Shown piece after piece: positions 1 to 7,572 of a DNA stretch of 17,578 bases. This DNA is from Deltaproteobacteria bacterium. Lineage in GTDB: Bacteria; Desulfobacterota; Deferrimicrobia; Deferrimicrobiales; Deferrimicrobiaceae. Numbering within the stretch: the first letter of the stretch is position 1; every line of letters starts with the position of its first letter. The notes beneath the pieces were generated by a model. That model did not search any database. It saw only the letters and a list, made by a program, of their open reading frames with translations, and was not told the DNA's origin. The stretch is from positions 1 through 17,578 of the forward strand of contig JANXPS010000241.1 in NCBI GenBank assembly GCA_025357175.1. The letters run 5' to 3'. A program made the position numbers and the translations under genes.

Positions 1-783
1 GGCACCTACGATTCCGGCACCAAGACCGTGACCGGCGCGACGCCCGCCAACTGGGGGGGCAAAAGGATATTCACGCCGTCCAGCCTGACCTCGAACCGGC
101 AGCCCTCCTTCAACAAGATCGAGGTTGCGTTCGATTCCGCGCTGAAACCGTGGCTCTTTTTCGGGACCGGCGACCGGGAGCGCCCCGAAGACATCGGCAG
201 CGGTTCTTCCGCCAAGACCGGCCGGATCTACGCGGTGCTCGACAACAACCCGACCACGCCGATCACCGAGGCAAACCTGACCAATTTCTGCCCGACCGCG
301 GGGAGCGGCACGACATGCCTGTGGGACAATGCCGCCTCCACCTCCAGCACGGTACTCGGCAATGCCGGCTGGTACGTCACCCTTCCGAACGCCAACGAAA
401 AAATTCTTTCCGACCCGGTCGTGTTCAACAACGTGCTCTACTTCACGACGTTCAAGTCGGTCACCGACAACCTTTGCAAGGGCGGAGGAGACGCGACCTT
501 ATACGGGATCAAGCTTTCGCTGGCCGGAACCGGGTTGGGACTTACCGCCGGCGGCGGCGGCATCGTCGACTCGGGTGGAGCCACCCAGCGGTCGATCCAG
601 TTGACTGGCGGGGGCATTCCAAGCAACCCGGTCGTATCGATGAGCGCGAACGGCGGAGCCGCCCTTTACGTCGGCACCACGAATGCAAGTGCAACCGGCG
701 GTTCCGGCATGAACGTGTTCACGATCTCCGCGCCGTCGGCCTTCAAGAAACTTAAAAAATGGAAGGAATGGATTGCCGACTGA
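1..783 (+). CDS. pilY1: PilY1/PilC-type type IV pilus tip protein, C-terminal part (5' end outside window)
   Basis: The frame is open from base 1 to the TGA at 781-783, so about 260 C-terminal residues are present. The visible part has the hallmarks of the PilC/PilY beta-propeller domain: the WLFFGTGDRERP blade signature near residue 50, blade-like DPVVFNNVLYFTTF, and a Cys-containing stretch followed by LYGIKL, the usual end of PilY1 propellers. The last residues form the basic tail KKLKKWKEWIAD. PilY1 proteins are exported, sit at the tip of type IV pili and modulate retraction, adhesion and surface sensing. The N-terminal half, which varies most and often carries a VWA domain, is not in the window. 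The next gene starts inside its stop codon, so the two are probably translated together. The family call is firm; the gene symbol is by family only. Confidence 0.85.
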   Translation, partial: GTYDSGTKTVTGATPANWGGKRIFTPSSLTSNRQPSFNKIEVAFDSALKPWLFFGTGDRERPEDIGSGSSAKTGRIYAVLDNNPTTPITEANLTNFCPTAGSGTTCLWDNAASTSSTVLGNAGWYVTLPNANEKILSDPVVFNNVLYFTTFKSVTDNLCKGGGDATLYGIKLSLAGTGLGLTAGGGGIVDSGGATQRSIQLTGGGIPSNPVVSMSANGGAALYVGTTNASATGGSGMNVFTISAPSAFKKLKKWKEWIAD

Positions 784-1793
784 TGGAATCCGGGGCGGTG
801 ACAACCATAAGAATAAGGCGTGATGCCCGTCGAGCGATCCTGGTTGCGATGGTTGCGGCTATCGGTTGCGGCAGCCACGAAACGACGCCGAGCCCGCCGG
901 GCGCTTCCGGTGCACCCCCGCCCGTTTCCGCCTCCGCGACTGCCCCGATGAAGTCCGCAGGCGCACAACCCTCGGAAACCAAAGCGCACGCCGCCTATCA
1001 GATCGGCCTCGCACCGACCAATCCCGACGTCCAAACCGGGGTACGGCTGTCGTTTCAGGGTTTGCCCACCGGTGTCGCCATCAAGCCCGACAGCATCAAG
1101 TGGTTCGTCAACGGGGGAGAGGTCACCGGGCAAACCGACCAACTTTCCGGCAAGCAGTTCCACAAGGGCAACCAGATACGCGCGGCCGCCGAAGGCGAGC
1201 TGAAAGGGGAGACGATCTTCCTTTCGACGCCTGAGCTCACCGTTCGCAACGCGCTCCCCGAGACGGTTACGGTTTCGCTGGATCCCATGGCGCCGAAAAC
1301 GGGCGAGACGATCCGTGCGTCCGCCCAGGGGAGGGACCCCGACGGCGATCCGCTTTCGTTCAGGTACCGCTGGTTCGTCGGAGGAACCGAAGTGCCGGGA
1401 CAGGTCGGCGACACATTCGTCCTCAAGGGGATTCGGCGCGGAGCATGGGTCCACGCCGAAGCGCAGGCGTTCGACGGCGAATCGTTGGGCTCCAGAATGT
1501 CGTCGCCCCAGGTTCAGGTGGTCAATTCGCCGCCCTACGTCGTGCGGGTCGATTACACGCCGACGAGCGGTTCGGTCTTCGAGGCGCACATCGTTGCCGC
1601 CGACCCCGATGGCGATGTCGTTTCCATCCGCGGGAACTCGCTCCCGGAGGGCGTGACGCTCAAGGGGAACGTCCTTTCCGGCTCCCGGTCCGCCGTGCCG
1701 GCGCAGGGTTCCCTGCCTGTGTCCGTCATCCTGTCCGACGGCAACGGGGCCGAATTCGAATACCGCTTCAATTTCTCGATGTCGGCGAACTGA
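783..1793 (+). CDS. Putative lipoprotein with tandem Ig/cadherin-like repeats
   Basis: I place the start at the ATG at 783, which overlaps the upstream TGA (TGATG); in-frame ATGs at 759 and 768 lie inside pilY1 and are alternatives. From 783 the product is 336 aa: a basic n-region (RIRRDARR), a hydrophobic stretch and a lipobox-like AAIGC with the candidate lipidated Cys at residue 29, then a Pro/Ala/Ser-rich linker. The rest is beta-rich. Two similar modules contain KWFVNGGEVTGQ and RWFVGGTEVPGQ, and both the second module and a third, C-terminal module carry a DPDGD calcium-type motif. The last part (LPEGVTLKGNVLSG) resembles putative Ig (He_PIG-like) folds. It is probably anchored in the periplasm or outer membrane. 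Its position directly after pilY1 suggests a pilus or adhesion accessory role, which is inference. No specific family name is recognised. Confidence 0.7.
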   Translation: MESGAVTTIRIRRDARRAILVAMVAAIGCGSHETTPSPPGASGAPPPVSASATAPMKSAGAQPSETKAHAAYQIGLAPTNPDVQTGVRLSFQGLPTGVAIKPDSIKWFVNGGEVTGQTDQLSGKQFHKGNQIRAAAEGELKGETIFLSTPELTVRNALPETVTVSLDPMAPKTGETIRASAQGRDPDGDPLSFRYRWFVGGTEVPGQVGDTFVLKGIRRGAWVHAEAQAFDGESLGSRMSSPQVQVVNSPPYVVRVDYTPTSGSVFEAHIVAADPDGDVVSIRGNSLPEGVTLKGNVLSGSRSAVPAQGSLPVSVILSDGNGAEFEYRFNFSMSAN

Positions 1794-1823
1794 TCCAACG
1801 GACTCTCGTCCGCTGACAAAAAG

Positions 1824-2927
1824 ATGGATGCGCCGACCTTATCGATCATCGCTGCCGGGGTCCTGATCGGAGGCGTCGCGGGGTTCGTGATGCATCGCGC
1901 CGATTTCTGCGTCGCCTCGGCCTTTCGCGACCTGTTCCTGTTCCGGAAGGGATTCATGCTCCGGATCCTGTTGCTGCTGGTCATCTCCGCGATGCTCCTG
2001 TTCGACTGCGCCCGCCATTTCGGCTGGCTCGCATTTTATCCGTTTCCGTTGGCCGGCGCGATTTCACCCGCCAATTTTATCGGCGGGGCGCTGTTCGGGA
2101 TCGGCATGGTGCTCGCGGGCGGATGCGTCTTCGGGACGCTTTACCGCTCGGGCGCGGGCAACTTCCCCGCGATGCTGGCCGTGGTCGGCCTCGTGATCGG
2201 CAGCGGCCTCTACGCCGAATTGCACACGACATGGTCGGCCTTCGCACGGTCTTTTGTCCTTTATCCCGGCAAGTCGACGCTGCCCCAGATCCTGTCGATC
2301 GATCCCACCTGGCTCGTCGGGCCTGTCGCGGCGATTTCCGGAGTCGTGCTCTACCGGTGGGCGCGTGCCGGGCTGATGGTCAAATCGACGGCGGTCGAAG
2401 GCTACATACAGCCGTGGGCCGCGGGACTGATCCTGGCGCTGCTCGGGGTCGTTTCCTGGATGGTCTCGGGGATGCCCATGGGCATCACCACCTCTTACGC
2501 GAAAGGTGCGGCCATGATCGAATCGAGTCTCGCCCCGGCCCACTACTCGAGTCTTGCATACTTCAGGACCACCCCGCTCGATATCGTCCTTCCTTCGGGG
2601 CTCTCGTTGTGCGGGGGGCCGGGGGCCACGCTCGACGGAATCTCGCTGGTTCAGTTTCCGCTGATCCTTGGCGTCGTCGCGGGCAGCTTCATCTCGGCGG
2701 TCTCGATTCGCGAGTTTCACTTTCGGTTGCGGATACCTCCCGCACAGCTTGCGGCCGCGCTGCTGGGGGGCATCGTCATGGGTCTTGCCTCGCGGATGGC
2801 TCCCGGGTGCAACGTCTGGCACGTCATGGGAGGGCTGCCGATATTTTCCGTTCCGGGGATCCTTTTCACGGCCGGACTTATCCCCGGGGCATGGATCGGC
2901 GGCCGCGTGATGACACGAATCATTTGA
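1824..2927 (+). CDS. YeeE/YedE-family sulfur-compound (thiosulfate-type) permease
   Basis: This 367-aa protein is very hydrophobic, with many membrane segments and the two-halves layout of the YeeE/YedE (TsuA) family. Three conserved cysteine motifs are visible: ADFC with Cys29 near the N-terminus, LAGGCVFGTLYR with Cys101, and APGCNVWHVMGGLP with Cys329. These match the three cysteines that line the thiosulfate path in characterised YeeE. Family members move thiosulfate or other sulfur species across the inner membrane. A TusA-like sulfur carrier follows 16 nt downstream, matching the usual yeeE-yeeD pairing. The start is 30 nt after the lipoprotein gene and has only an A-rich, weak ribosome-binding site (AAAAAG). 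The exact substrate (thiosulfate, selenium or another sulfur anion) cannot be read from the sequence. Confidence 0.87.
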   Translation: MDAPTLSIIAAGVLIGGVAGFVMHRADFCVASAFRDLFLFRKGFMLRILLLLVISAMLLFDCARHFGWLAFYPFPLAGAISPANFIGGALFGIGMVLAGGCVFGTLYRSGAGNFPAMLAVVGLVIGSGLYAELHTTWSAFARSFVLYPGKSTLPQILSIDPTWLVGPVAAISGVVLYRWARAGLMVKSTAVEGYIQPWAAGLILALLGVVSWMVSGMPMGITTSYAKGAAMIESSLAPAHYSSLAYFRTTPLDIVLPSGLSLCGGPGATLDGISLVQFPLILGVVAGSFISAVSIREFHFRLRIPPAQLAAALLGGIVMGLASRMAPGCNVWHVMGGLPIFSVPGILFTAGLIPGAWIGGRVMTRII

Positions 2928-2943
2928 AAGGAATCGGCCAGGT

Positions 2944-3204
2944 ATGGAAGACTATTCCGCGTTCGGACGCACCGTCACGATCGACATCCGCGGACAGGTA
3001 TGCCCGGCATCGTTGCTGGTCACGCTGCGCAAGATCAACGAAATCAAGGATGACATCCAGAAGAACGGTGCCCGGCTCGAAGTGCTGACCGACAACCGGG
3101 ATTCCGTCGGAACGATTTCCGAGGCCGCCTTCAACATGGGGTACGACGTAGGCACCGAAAAACGGGACGGCGGCTACATGATGGTCATTTCGGCTGCAGG
3201 ATAA
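2944..3204 (+). CDS. TusA/YeeD-like sulfur-carrier protein with altered CPxP motif
   Basis: An 86-aa TusA-family protein, close to the usual length of about 80 aa. The family signature TIDIRGQVCP places the sulfur-accepting cysteine at residue 20, and the C-terminal half (LTDNRDSVGTISEAAFNMG, then a YMMVIS strand) follows the two-layer TusA fold. TusA proteins accept persulfide sulfur and pass it on; next to YeeE they process imported thiosulfate. The motif here reads C-P-A-S, so the second proline of CPxP is Ser23. An AAAGGAA ribosome-binding site lies about 10 nt upstream of the ATG. The gene sits 16 nt after the permease and 9 nt before the histidine kinase, so all three are very likely one transcript. 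The family call is secure; whether the altered motif still carries sulfur is open. Confidence 0.85.
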   Translation: MEDYSAFGRTVTIDIRGQVCPASLLVTLRKINEIKDDIQKNGARLEVLTDNRDSVGTISEAAFNMGYDVGTEKRDGGYMMVISAAG

Positions 3205-3213
3205 AGAGGAGAC

Positions 3214-5052
3214 ATGTCCGAAAACGAAGATATCGGGCGGCTGCGGAAGGAAAACGAGTCGCTGCTTGGACGCGTCGAGGCGGTGGAAGCGCGCAACCGC
3301 GTCCTGATCCGGTATATCCGCGAAAAGTCCGACCACCTGCTCGGCATCATGCAGTGTTCCGCCGGGTCCTCCGAATCGCTCGACGACGATGCCCTGGTTT
3401 CACTCGACCCGATCGGTACGATCACCGATTCGTTCACGCAGGTCGTCGACAACCTCCACTCGATGAACGAGCGGCTCTGGACCGAGATCGCCGAGCGCTC
3501 CAGGGTCGAGGCGGCTCTTCGGGAGAACGAGGAGCGTCTGCAGGATTTTTTCGACAGCGCGCTCGACCTCATCCAGATCATCGACACCGACGGGAAATTC
3601 GTTTCCGTCAACAGGGCCTGGCGCGAGGCGATGGGCTATTCCTGGGAAGAGATCGCCACGATGTCCTTTTTCGACGTGCTGGCGCCCGCAAGCCAGGAGC
3701 ATTGTCAAAGCTGTTTCGCACGAGTCCTTTCCGACTCCGATATCGGCCGCGTTGAATTCGAGCTTCTGGCGAAGGACGGACGCCACATCACGGTCGAAGG
3801 GCATGTCAACACCCGCCTCGAGGACGGAAAAGTCGTCGCGGCCCGCAGTATCTTCCGCGACATCACCGACCGGAAGGTATTCGAGCAGAACCTGATCAAC
3901 GCCGAAAAACTCGAGTCGATCGGGGTTCTTGCGGGCGGGATCGCCCACGACTTCAACAACCTGCTGACCGCAATCCTCGGCAACATCTCCCTGGCGATCG
4001 AGCATGTCCCCGAATCCGGCGATGCGCGCAGCAATCTCGACCAGGCCGAGAACGCGGCGCTGCGCGCTCGTGACCTCACGCAGCAGTTGCTGACGTTTTC
4101 GAAAGGCGGCGCACCGATCCGGCGGACCACTTCGATCGAAGACGTCATCCGGGAATCGGCTCGTTTCGCGCTACGGGGGTCGAACGTCCGATGCGATTTC
4201 GAGTTTCCCGAAAATCTTCTTCCGGTCGAGATCGATGCGGGACAATTCAGCCAGGTCATCCATAACCTGGTCTGCAACGCCGACCAGGCGATGCCCGGCG
4301 GCGGGTCCATGACGATCCGCGCCGAAAACTTCTCGCTTCCGCCCGATCACGGGCTGCCGATGAAGGCGAGCCGGTGCGTCCGGATCGCGGTCCAGGACCA
4401 GGGCACCGGAATTTCCGCAGACCGGGTCAAGCGGATCTTCGACCCGTTTTTCACGACCCGGAAGGAAGGCAGCGGATTGGGGCTCGCCGTCTGCTATTCC
4501 GTCGTAAAGCAGCACGAAGGCGCCCTGACCGTCGAATCGACGCCGGGGAAGGGGACCACTTTTTACATCCATCTGCCTGCCTCGGATGCGGGAAAACCGC
4601 AACTTTCGGCTGCCGATGCGATTTCCGCTTCACCACCGAAAGGACGCCCCAGGCGGGTTCTCGTCATGGACGACGAGGAAATGGTTCGCAAGGTGGCCAT
4701 GGAAGTCCTCGCCACGATCGGGTACGAGACCGAGGGGGTCGGCGACGGCGCCGCCGCGATCGAAAGTTACGCCCGAGCGATCAACGAGGGGAAGCCGTTC
4801 GACGTGGTCCTGATGGATCTGACGATTCCCGGCGGGATGGGCGGCAAGGAGGCGGTCCTCAAGGTCCTCGAACTCGAGCCCGCCGCCTGCGTGATCGTTT
4901 CGAGCGGGTACAGCAACGACCCGGTCATGGCCGATTATCATGCCTTCGGTTTCAGCGGGGTCATCGCGAAACCTTATCGGATCAAGGATCTGCGCGAACT
5001 GCTCGGCCGGATCCTGCCCGGCGGGACGGGTGTCGGAGAATTGCCCGCGTGA
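3214..5052 (+). CDS. Soluble PAS-domain hybrid histidine kinase with C-terminal receiver
   Basis: 612 aa with no membrane segment, so cytoplasmic. In order: a coiled coil (residues about 5-105, rich in Glu/Arg/Leu heptads), a PAS domain (about 105-222, ending in the PAC-like FRDITDRK), a dimerisation/phosphoacceptor helix with GGIAHDFNNLL (His245), and a HATPase domain with N box NLVCNADQAM (Asn351/Asn355), G1 DQGTGIS and G2 GSGLGLAV. A receiver domain follows (about 482-600) with acidic DDEE, phosphoacceptor Asp535 in VLMDLTIPGG and Lys586 in IAKPYR. All catalytic residues are present. An AAAGAGGA ribosome-binding site precedes the ATG. Its place behind the sulfur permease and TusA-like gene suggests it may sense a related signal; this is inference. 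No DNA-binding response regulator is adjacent, so its phosphorelay partner lies elsewhere. Confidence 0.93.
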   Translation: MSENEDIGRLRKENESLLGRVEAVEARNRVLIRYIREKSDHLLGIMQCSAGSSESLDDDALVSLDPIGTITDSFTQVVDNLHSMNERLWTEIAERSRVEAALRENEERLQDFFDSALDLIQIIDTDGKFVSVNRAWREAMGYSWEEIATMSFFDVLAPASQEHCQSCFARVLSDSDIGRVEFELLAKDGRHITVEGHVNTRLEDGKVVAARSIFRDITDRKVFEQNLINAEKLESIGVLAGGIAHDFNNLLTAILGNISLAIEHVPESGDARSNLDQAENAALRARDLTQQLLTFSKGGAPIRRTTSIEDVIRESARFALRGSNVRCDFEFPENLLPVEIDAGQFSQVIHNLVCNADQAMPGGGSMTIRAENFSLPPDHGLPMKASRCVRIAVQDQGTGISADRVKRIFDPFFTTRKEGSGLGLAVCYSVVKQHEGALTVESTPGKGTTFYIHLPASDAGKPQLSAADAISASPPKGRPRRVLVMDDEEMVRKVAMEVLATIGYETEGVGDGAAAIESYARAINEGKPFDVVLMDLTIPGGMGGKEAVLKVLELEPAACVIVSSGYSNDPVMADYHAFGFSGVIAKPYRIKDLRELLGRILPGGTGVGELPA

Positions 5053-5936
5053 TCCGGACATTTCTGTTCGACCGGGGGCGGGATGCCCGCATAAGCGTGA
5101 TCCGTGAAACGAACCGGCGTCTGTCCGAATCGGCTGGGGCGGAGAACGACCTCGTTTCCACCGTTTGCGGCACGCTTTGCGCACCCGGTGGTTACATCCA
5201 CGCGCGGGTGATCGAAAAGAGGGGGTCCGGGGCGGTCCGGTTGGCCGGGAGCGCCGGCAAGTCCCCGGGGATCGCCGACGAATCGATCTCCGGCCTGGGT
5301 ATCCACCCCGGCGGAACTTCGCCCGTTCCCGTCATGATCCCTCTAAGGTCCGCACTGGCGGCGGCATTTCCCGTTCCCGCGGGGGATGACGCAAGCATGT
5401 CGCTCCTGGTCGTTGCGGGTTCGAAAAGGGCATACGACCCCGCCGAAACGGGCGATCTCGCGGCACTTGCAGCGAGACTCGGGGGCGCGATCGCGAATCT
5501 TCGACTTGCCGCCCGCCTAGATTCCCTGAAAACCGCTTATGACGCCCAATCCGCCGCTCTCGAAGACGAGCGCGAGCACTCCAGGCGCCTGCTCGACCTG
5601 GCGCCTCTTCCGATCCTGCAATTCGGTCCCGAAGGCGAGATCCGCATATTCAACAGGCGATGCGAAACGCTGACCGGCTACCGCGCAGCCGAGGCGCTCA
5701 ACCGGCGAATGCCCGACCTCCTGATTCCCGAAGCGTTACGATCGGACTTTCGCCGGCTGCTCGTGGAACTCTTCATCGGGAGGCGGTCCGGAAGCTTTCC
5801 GTTTCCTTTGCAGGTCCGCTCGGGTGAATCGATACCCGTCTTCTGGAAGACCGTCCCGATCCGGGACGAGTCGAACGGGAAAATATGCGCCATCCTGGCG
5901 TGCGGAGAAACGACAAACGCGTCTGTTTCTCCATAA
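5049..5936 (+). CDS. GAF-PAS sensor protein without output domain
   Basis: The start is the GTG at 5049, which overlaps the kinase stop (GTGA); the frame is open further upstream, but that part lies inside the kinase receiver domain and is a shadow. The product is 295 aa: a GAF-like region (about 15-160, with a degenerate middle and the terminal YDPAETGDLAALAARLGGAI helix typical of GAF domains), a short coiled coil (about 160-180), and a PAS domain (about 180-290) with LLDLAPLPILQF, FNRRCETLTGY and the closing VFWKTVPIRDE strand. No kinase, cyclase, HTH or phosphodiesterase domain follows. Translational coupling to the hybrid kinase suggests it works with that kinase as an extra sensing subunit (inference). 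A TAA ends it 156 nt before amt1. Confidence 0.75.
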   Translation: MIRTFLFDRGRDARISVIRETNRRLSESAGAENDLVSTVCGTLCAPGGYIHARVIEKRGSGAVRLAGSAGKSPGIADESISGLGIHPGGTSPVPVMIPLRSALAAAFPVPAGDDASMSLLVVAGSKRAYDPAETGDLAALAARLGGAIANLRLAARLDSLKTAYDAQSAALEDEREHSRRLLDLAPLPILQFGPEGEIRIFNRRCETLTGYRAAEALNRRMPDLLIPEALRSDFRRLLVELFIGRRSGSFPFPLQVRSGESIPVFWKTVPIRDESNGKICAILACGETTNASVSP

Positions 5937-5954
5937 TTGTCCAATGTTCGACAA
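5937..5954. repeat. Short inverted repeat TTGTC-N8-GACAA upstream of amt1
   Basis: TTGTC (5937-5941) and GACAA (5950-5954) form a perfect 5-bp inverted repeat with an 8-nt spacer, 73-90 nt upstream of the amt1 -24 element. That is a suitable distance for a sigma-54 activator site, but short arms like these arise often by chance. It does not match the NtrC consensus. Confidence 0.25.
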
Positions 5955-6026
5955 ATATGCCTTATAACTTCCCGCACCAAACCCTCTCATATTCATAACT
6001 GGCCGATATCATTAATGTTCTAATTT

Positions 6027-6042
6027 TGGCACGCATGCTGCC
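6027..6042 (+). promoter_or_regulatory. Sigma-54 (-24/-12) promoter of amt1
   Basis: TGGCACG-CATG-CTGCC matches the sigma-54 consensus TGGCACG-N4-TTGCW with the invariant GG and GC at correct spacing; only the first T of TTGC and the final base deviate. The predicted transcription start is near 6052, giving a leader of about 40 nt with a GGAGGG ribosome-binding site before the ATG at 6093. The 90 nt upstream are unusually AT-rich for this genome. Confidence 0.85.
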
Positions 6043-6092
6043 TTATAGCGGGCAGGGTCGGCACCCATCAATGCGTACGGAGGGACAAGATC

Positions 6093-7313
6093 ATGAACAG
6101 TGGAGATACCGCCTGGCTTCTGGTTTCAGCGGCGCTCGTCATGCTGATGACGCCGGGACTCGCCTTTTTCTATGGGGGCATGGTTCGGAAGAAGAACATC
6201 CTCGGTACGATCATGCAGTCGTTCATCGTCATCGGCCTCATCAGCGTCGAATGGGTCCTGGTCGGCTACAGCATGTCCTTCGGCCCCGATCACGCCGGCA
6301 TCATCGGGGATCTTTCGTGGTTCGGACTGCGGGGAGTCGGCCTCGCCCCCTTCAAGGATTACGCGGCCACCGTTCCGCATCAGGCATTCATGGTCTACCA
6401 GATGATGTTCGCGATCATCACGCCCGCCCTTATCACCGGCGCCATCGCGGAGCGGTTCAAGTTTTCGACGTTCATCGTGTTCACGCTGCTTTGGGCGCTG
6501 CTCGTCTACAATCCCGTCGCTCATTGGGTCTGGGGGATCGGCGGCTGGATCCGAAACATGGGCGCGCTCGACTTCGCGGGCGGCACCGTCGTCCACATCA
6601 CCTCCGGTGTCAGCGCACTGGCGGCTGCGATCATGGTGGGCAAGCGCAAGGGATACGGCACCGAAAACATGTCGCCCCACAATCTGCCGATGACGGTTCT
6701 CGGCGCCGGTATCCTCTGGTTCGGATGGTTCGGGTTTAATGCGGGAAGCGCCCTGGCGGCGAACGAACTGGCGACCAGCGCCTTCGTCGCGACGCACGTC
6801 GCCGCCGCCGCGGCAACGCTCTCGTGGGTTTTCGCCGAGTGGCTCCACCGCGGCAAGCCGACCGTCCTGGGCGCGGCTTCCGGTTGCGTCGCAGGCCTCG
6901 TGGCGATTACGCCCGCCTCGGGCTTTGTCGAACCGCTGGGCGCCCTTGCCATCGGTCTCTGCGGAGGCGTGCTCTGCTACAGCGCGATCATGCTCAAGGG
7001 GCGGTTCGGCTACGACGATTCCCTTGACGTTGTCGGCGTCCATTGCGTGGGCGGAACATTCGGGGCGCTCGCCACGGGCCTGTTCGCGACCACGGCCGTC
7101 AATGCCGCCGGCGCCAACGGGCTGTTCTACGGCAATCCCAAGCTTTTCCTGCTACAGCTGCTGACCGTCGTCGTGGTACTGGCCTACTCGTTCGGCGTCA
7201 GCTTCGTGCTGCTCAAGGTGCTCGACAAGGTCATGGGACTGCGCGTGTCAAGGGAAGACGAACTCATGGGCCTCGATCTTTCGGAGCACGGCGAAGCGGG
7301 CTACAACTGGTAA
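6093..7313 (+). CDS. amt: Ammonium transporter Amt (first of tandem pair)
   Basis: A 406-aa Amt/MEP/Rh-family ammonium channel with about 11 membrane helices. The N-terminus enters directly at the first helix, without the cleavable signal of E. coli AmtB. Key family residues are visible: Phe106 in YQMMFA and Phe215 in WFGFNAGSA (Phe gate), Asp160 in LDFAGG, His168 in VVHI and His317 in GVHCVGG (twin-His pore). The C-terminal tail GLRVSREDE...GLDLSEHGEAGYN is the conserved cytosolic region that contacts P-II proteins. Residue 318 is Cys, where the family, including the neighbouring paralogue, normally has Gly. GGAGGG precedes the ATG and a sigma-54 promoter lies upstream, so nitrogen-limitation control is expected. 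No glnK gene is adjacent. Confidence 0.96.
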   Translation: MNSGDTAWLLVSAALVMLMTPGLAFFYGGMVRKKNILGTIMQSFIVIGLISVEWVLVGYSMSFGPDHAGIIGDLSWFGLRGVGLAPFKDYAATVPHQAFMVYQMMFAIITPALITGAIAERFKFSTFIVFTLLWALLVYNPVAHWVWGIGGWIRNMGALDFAGGTVVHITSGVSALAAAIMVGKRKGYGTENMSPHNLPMTVLGAGILWFGWFGFNAGSALAANELATSAFVATHVAAAAATLSWVFAEWLHRGKPTVLGAASGCVAGLVAITPASGFVEPLGALAIGLCGGVLCYSAIMLKGRFGYDDSLDVVGVHCVGGTFGALATGLFATTAVNAAGANGLFYGNPKLFLLQLLTVVVVLAYSFGVSFVLLKVLDKVMGLRVSREDELMGLDLSEHGEAGYNW

Positions 7314-7378
7314 CCGTTCCAGCGTTTCGATCATTGCGCTCCTCCGCGGGGTGATGGGGCCGACCACACCACACGGGG

Positions 7379-7406
7379 GGAGGGCACCGGGAAACCGGTG
7401 CCCTCC
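7379..7406 (+). terminator. Strong hairpin after amt1, probable terminator
   Basis: A perfect 12-bp stem, GGAGGGCACCGG (7379-7390) with CCGGTGCCCTCC (7395-7406), closes a GAAA (GNRA-type) loop. It lies 65 nt after the amt1 stop and is followed by ATTATT rather than a clean U-run. It would separate amt1 from the amt2 promoter, or stabilise the amt1 3' end. Confidence 0.6.
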
Positions 7407-7481
7407 ATTATTGGCCGAATGTATTCAATAATGACGTAATTGTAACAAATACGTCTTCTCCACTTTCGTCCCTTTCCTCCC

Positions 7482-7506
7482 ATATCGTTGCGATATCAAC
7501 CAGTTG
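7482..7506 (+). promoter_or_regulatory. Palindrome and IHF-like site upstream of amt2 promoter
   Basis: ATATCG-TTG-CGATAT (7482-7496) is a perfect 6-bp inverted repeat. Overlapping it, TATCAA-CCAG-TTG (7494-7506) matches the IHF core WATCAA-N4-TTR at every fixed position. Both end within 6 nt of the amt2 -24 element. IHF bending is common at sigma-54 promoters, although here the site is unusually close to the promoter. Binding is inferred from sequence match alone. Confidence 0.4.
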
Positions 7507-7511
7507 CAGGG

Positions 7512-7527
7512 TGGCATGCCGCTTGCG
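7512..7527 (+). promoter_or_regulatory. Sigma-54 (-24/-12) promoter of amt2
   Basis: TGGCATG-CCGC-TTGCG fits TGGCACG-N4-TTGCW with intact GG and TTGC and exact spacing. The transcription start should lie near 7538, leaving a leader of about 35 nt that contains AGGAGG before the ATG at 7573. The second amt gene therefore has its own nitrogen-type promoter rather than relying on read-through from the first. Confidence 0.88.
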
Positions 7528-7572
7528 CAGGGTGAGACCGGCCCCATCACCTGAGCACAGGAGGATATCGGT

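Noticed and set aside
4374..5048. An upstream extension of the GAF-PAS reading frame.
   Set aside because: It lies wholly inside the kinase ATPase and receiver domains and reads as Arg/Gly-rich noise; recognisable sequence starts at the GTG at 5049.
7379..7406. The palindrome after amt1 contains GCACC and GGTGC and looks like an NtrC enhancer site.
   Set aside because: The spacing between half-sites is 8 nt instead of the 5 nt of NtrC sites, and the 12-bp perfect stem with a GAAA loop is better explained as an RNA hairpin.
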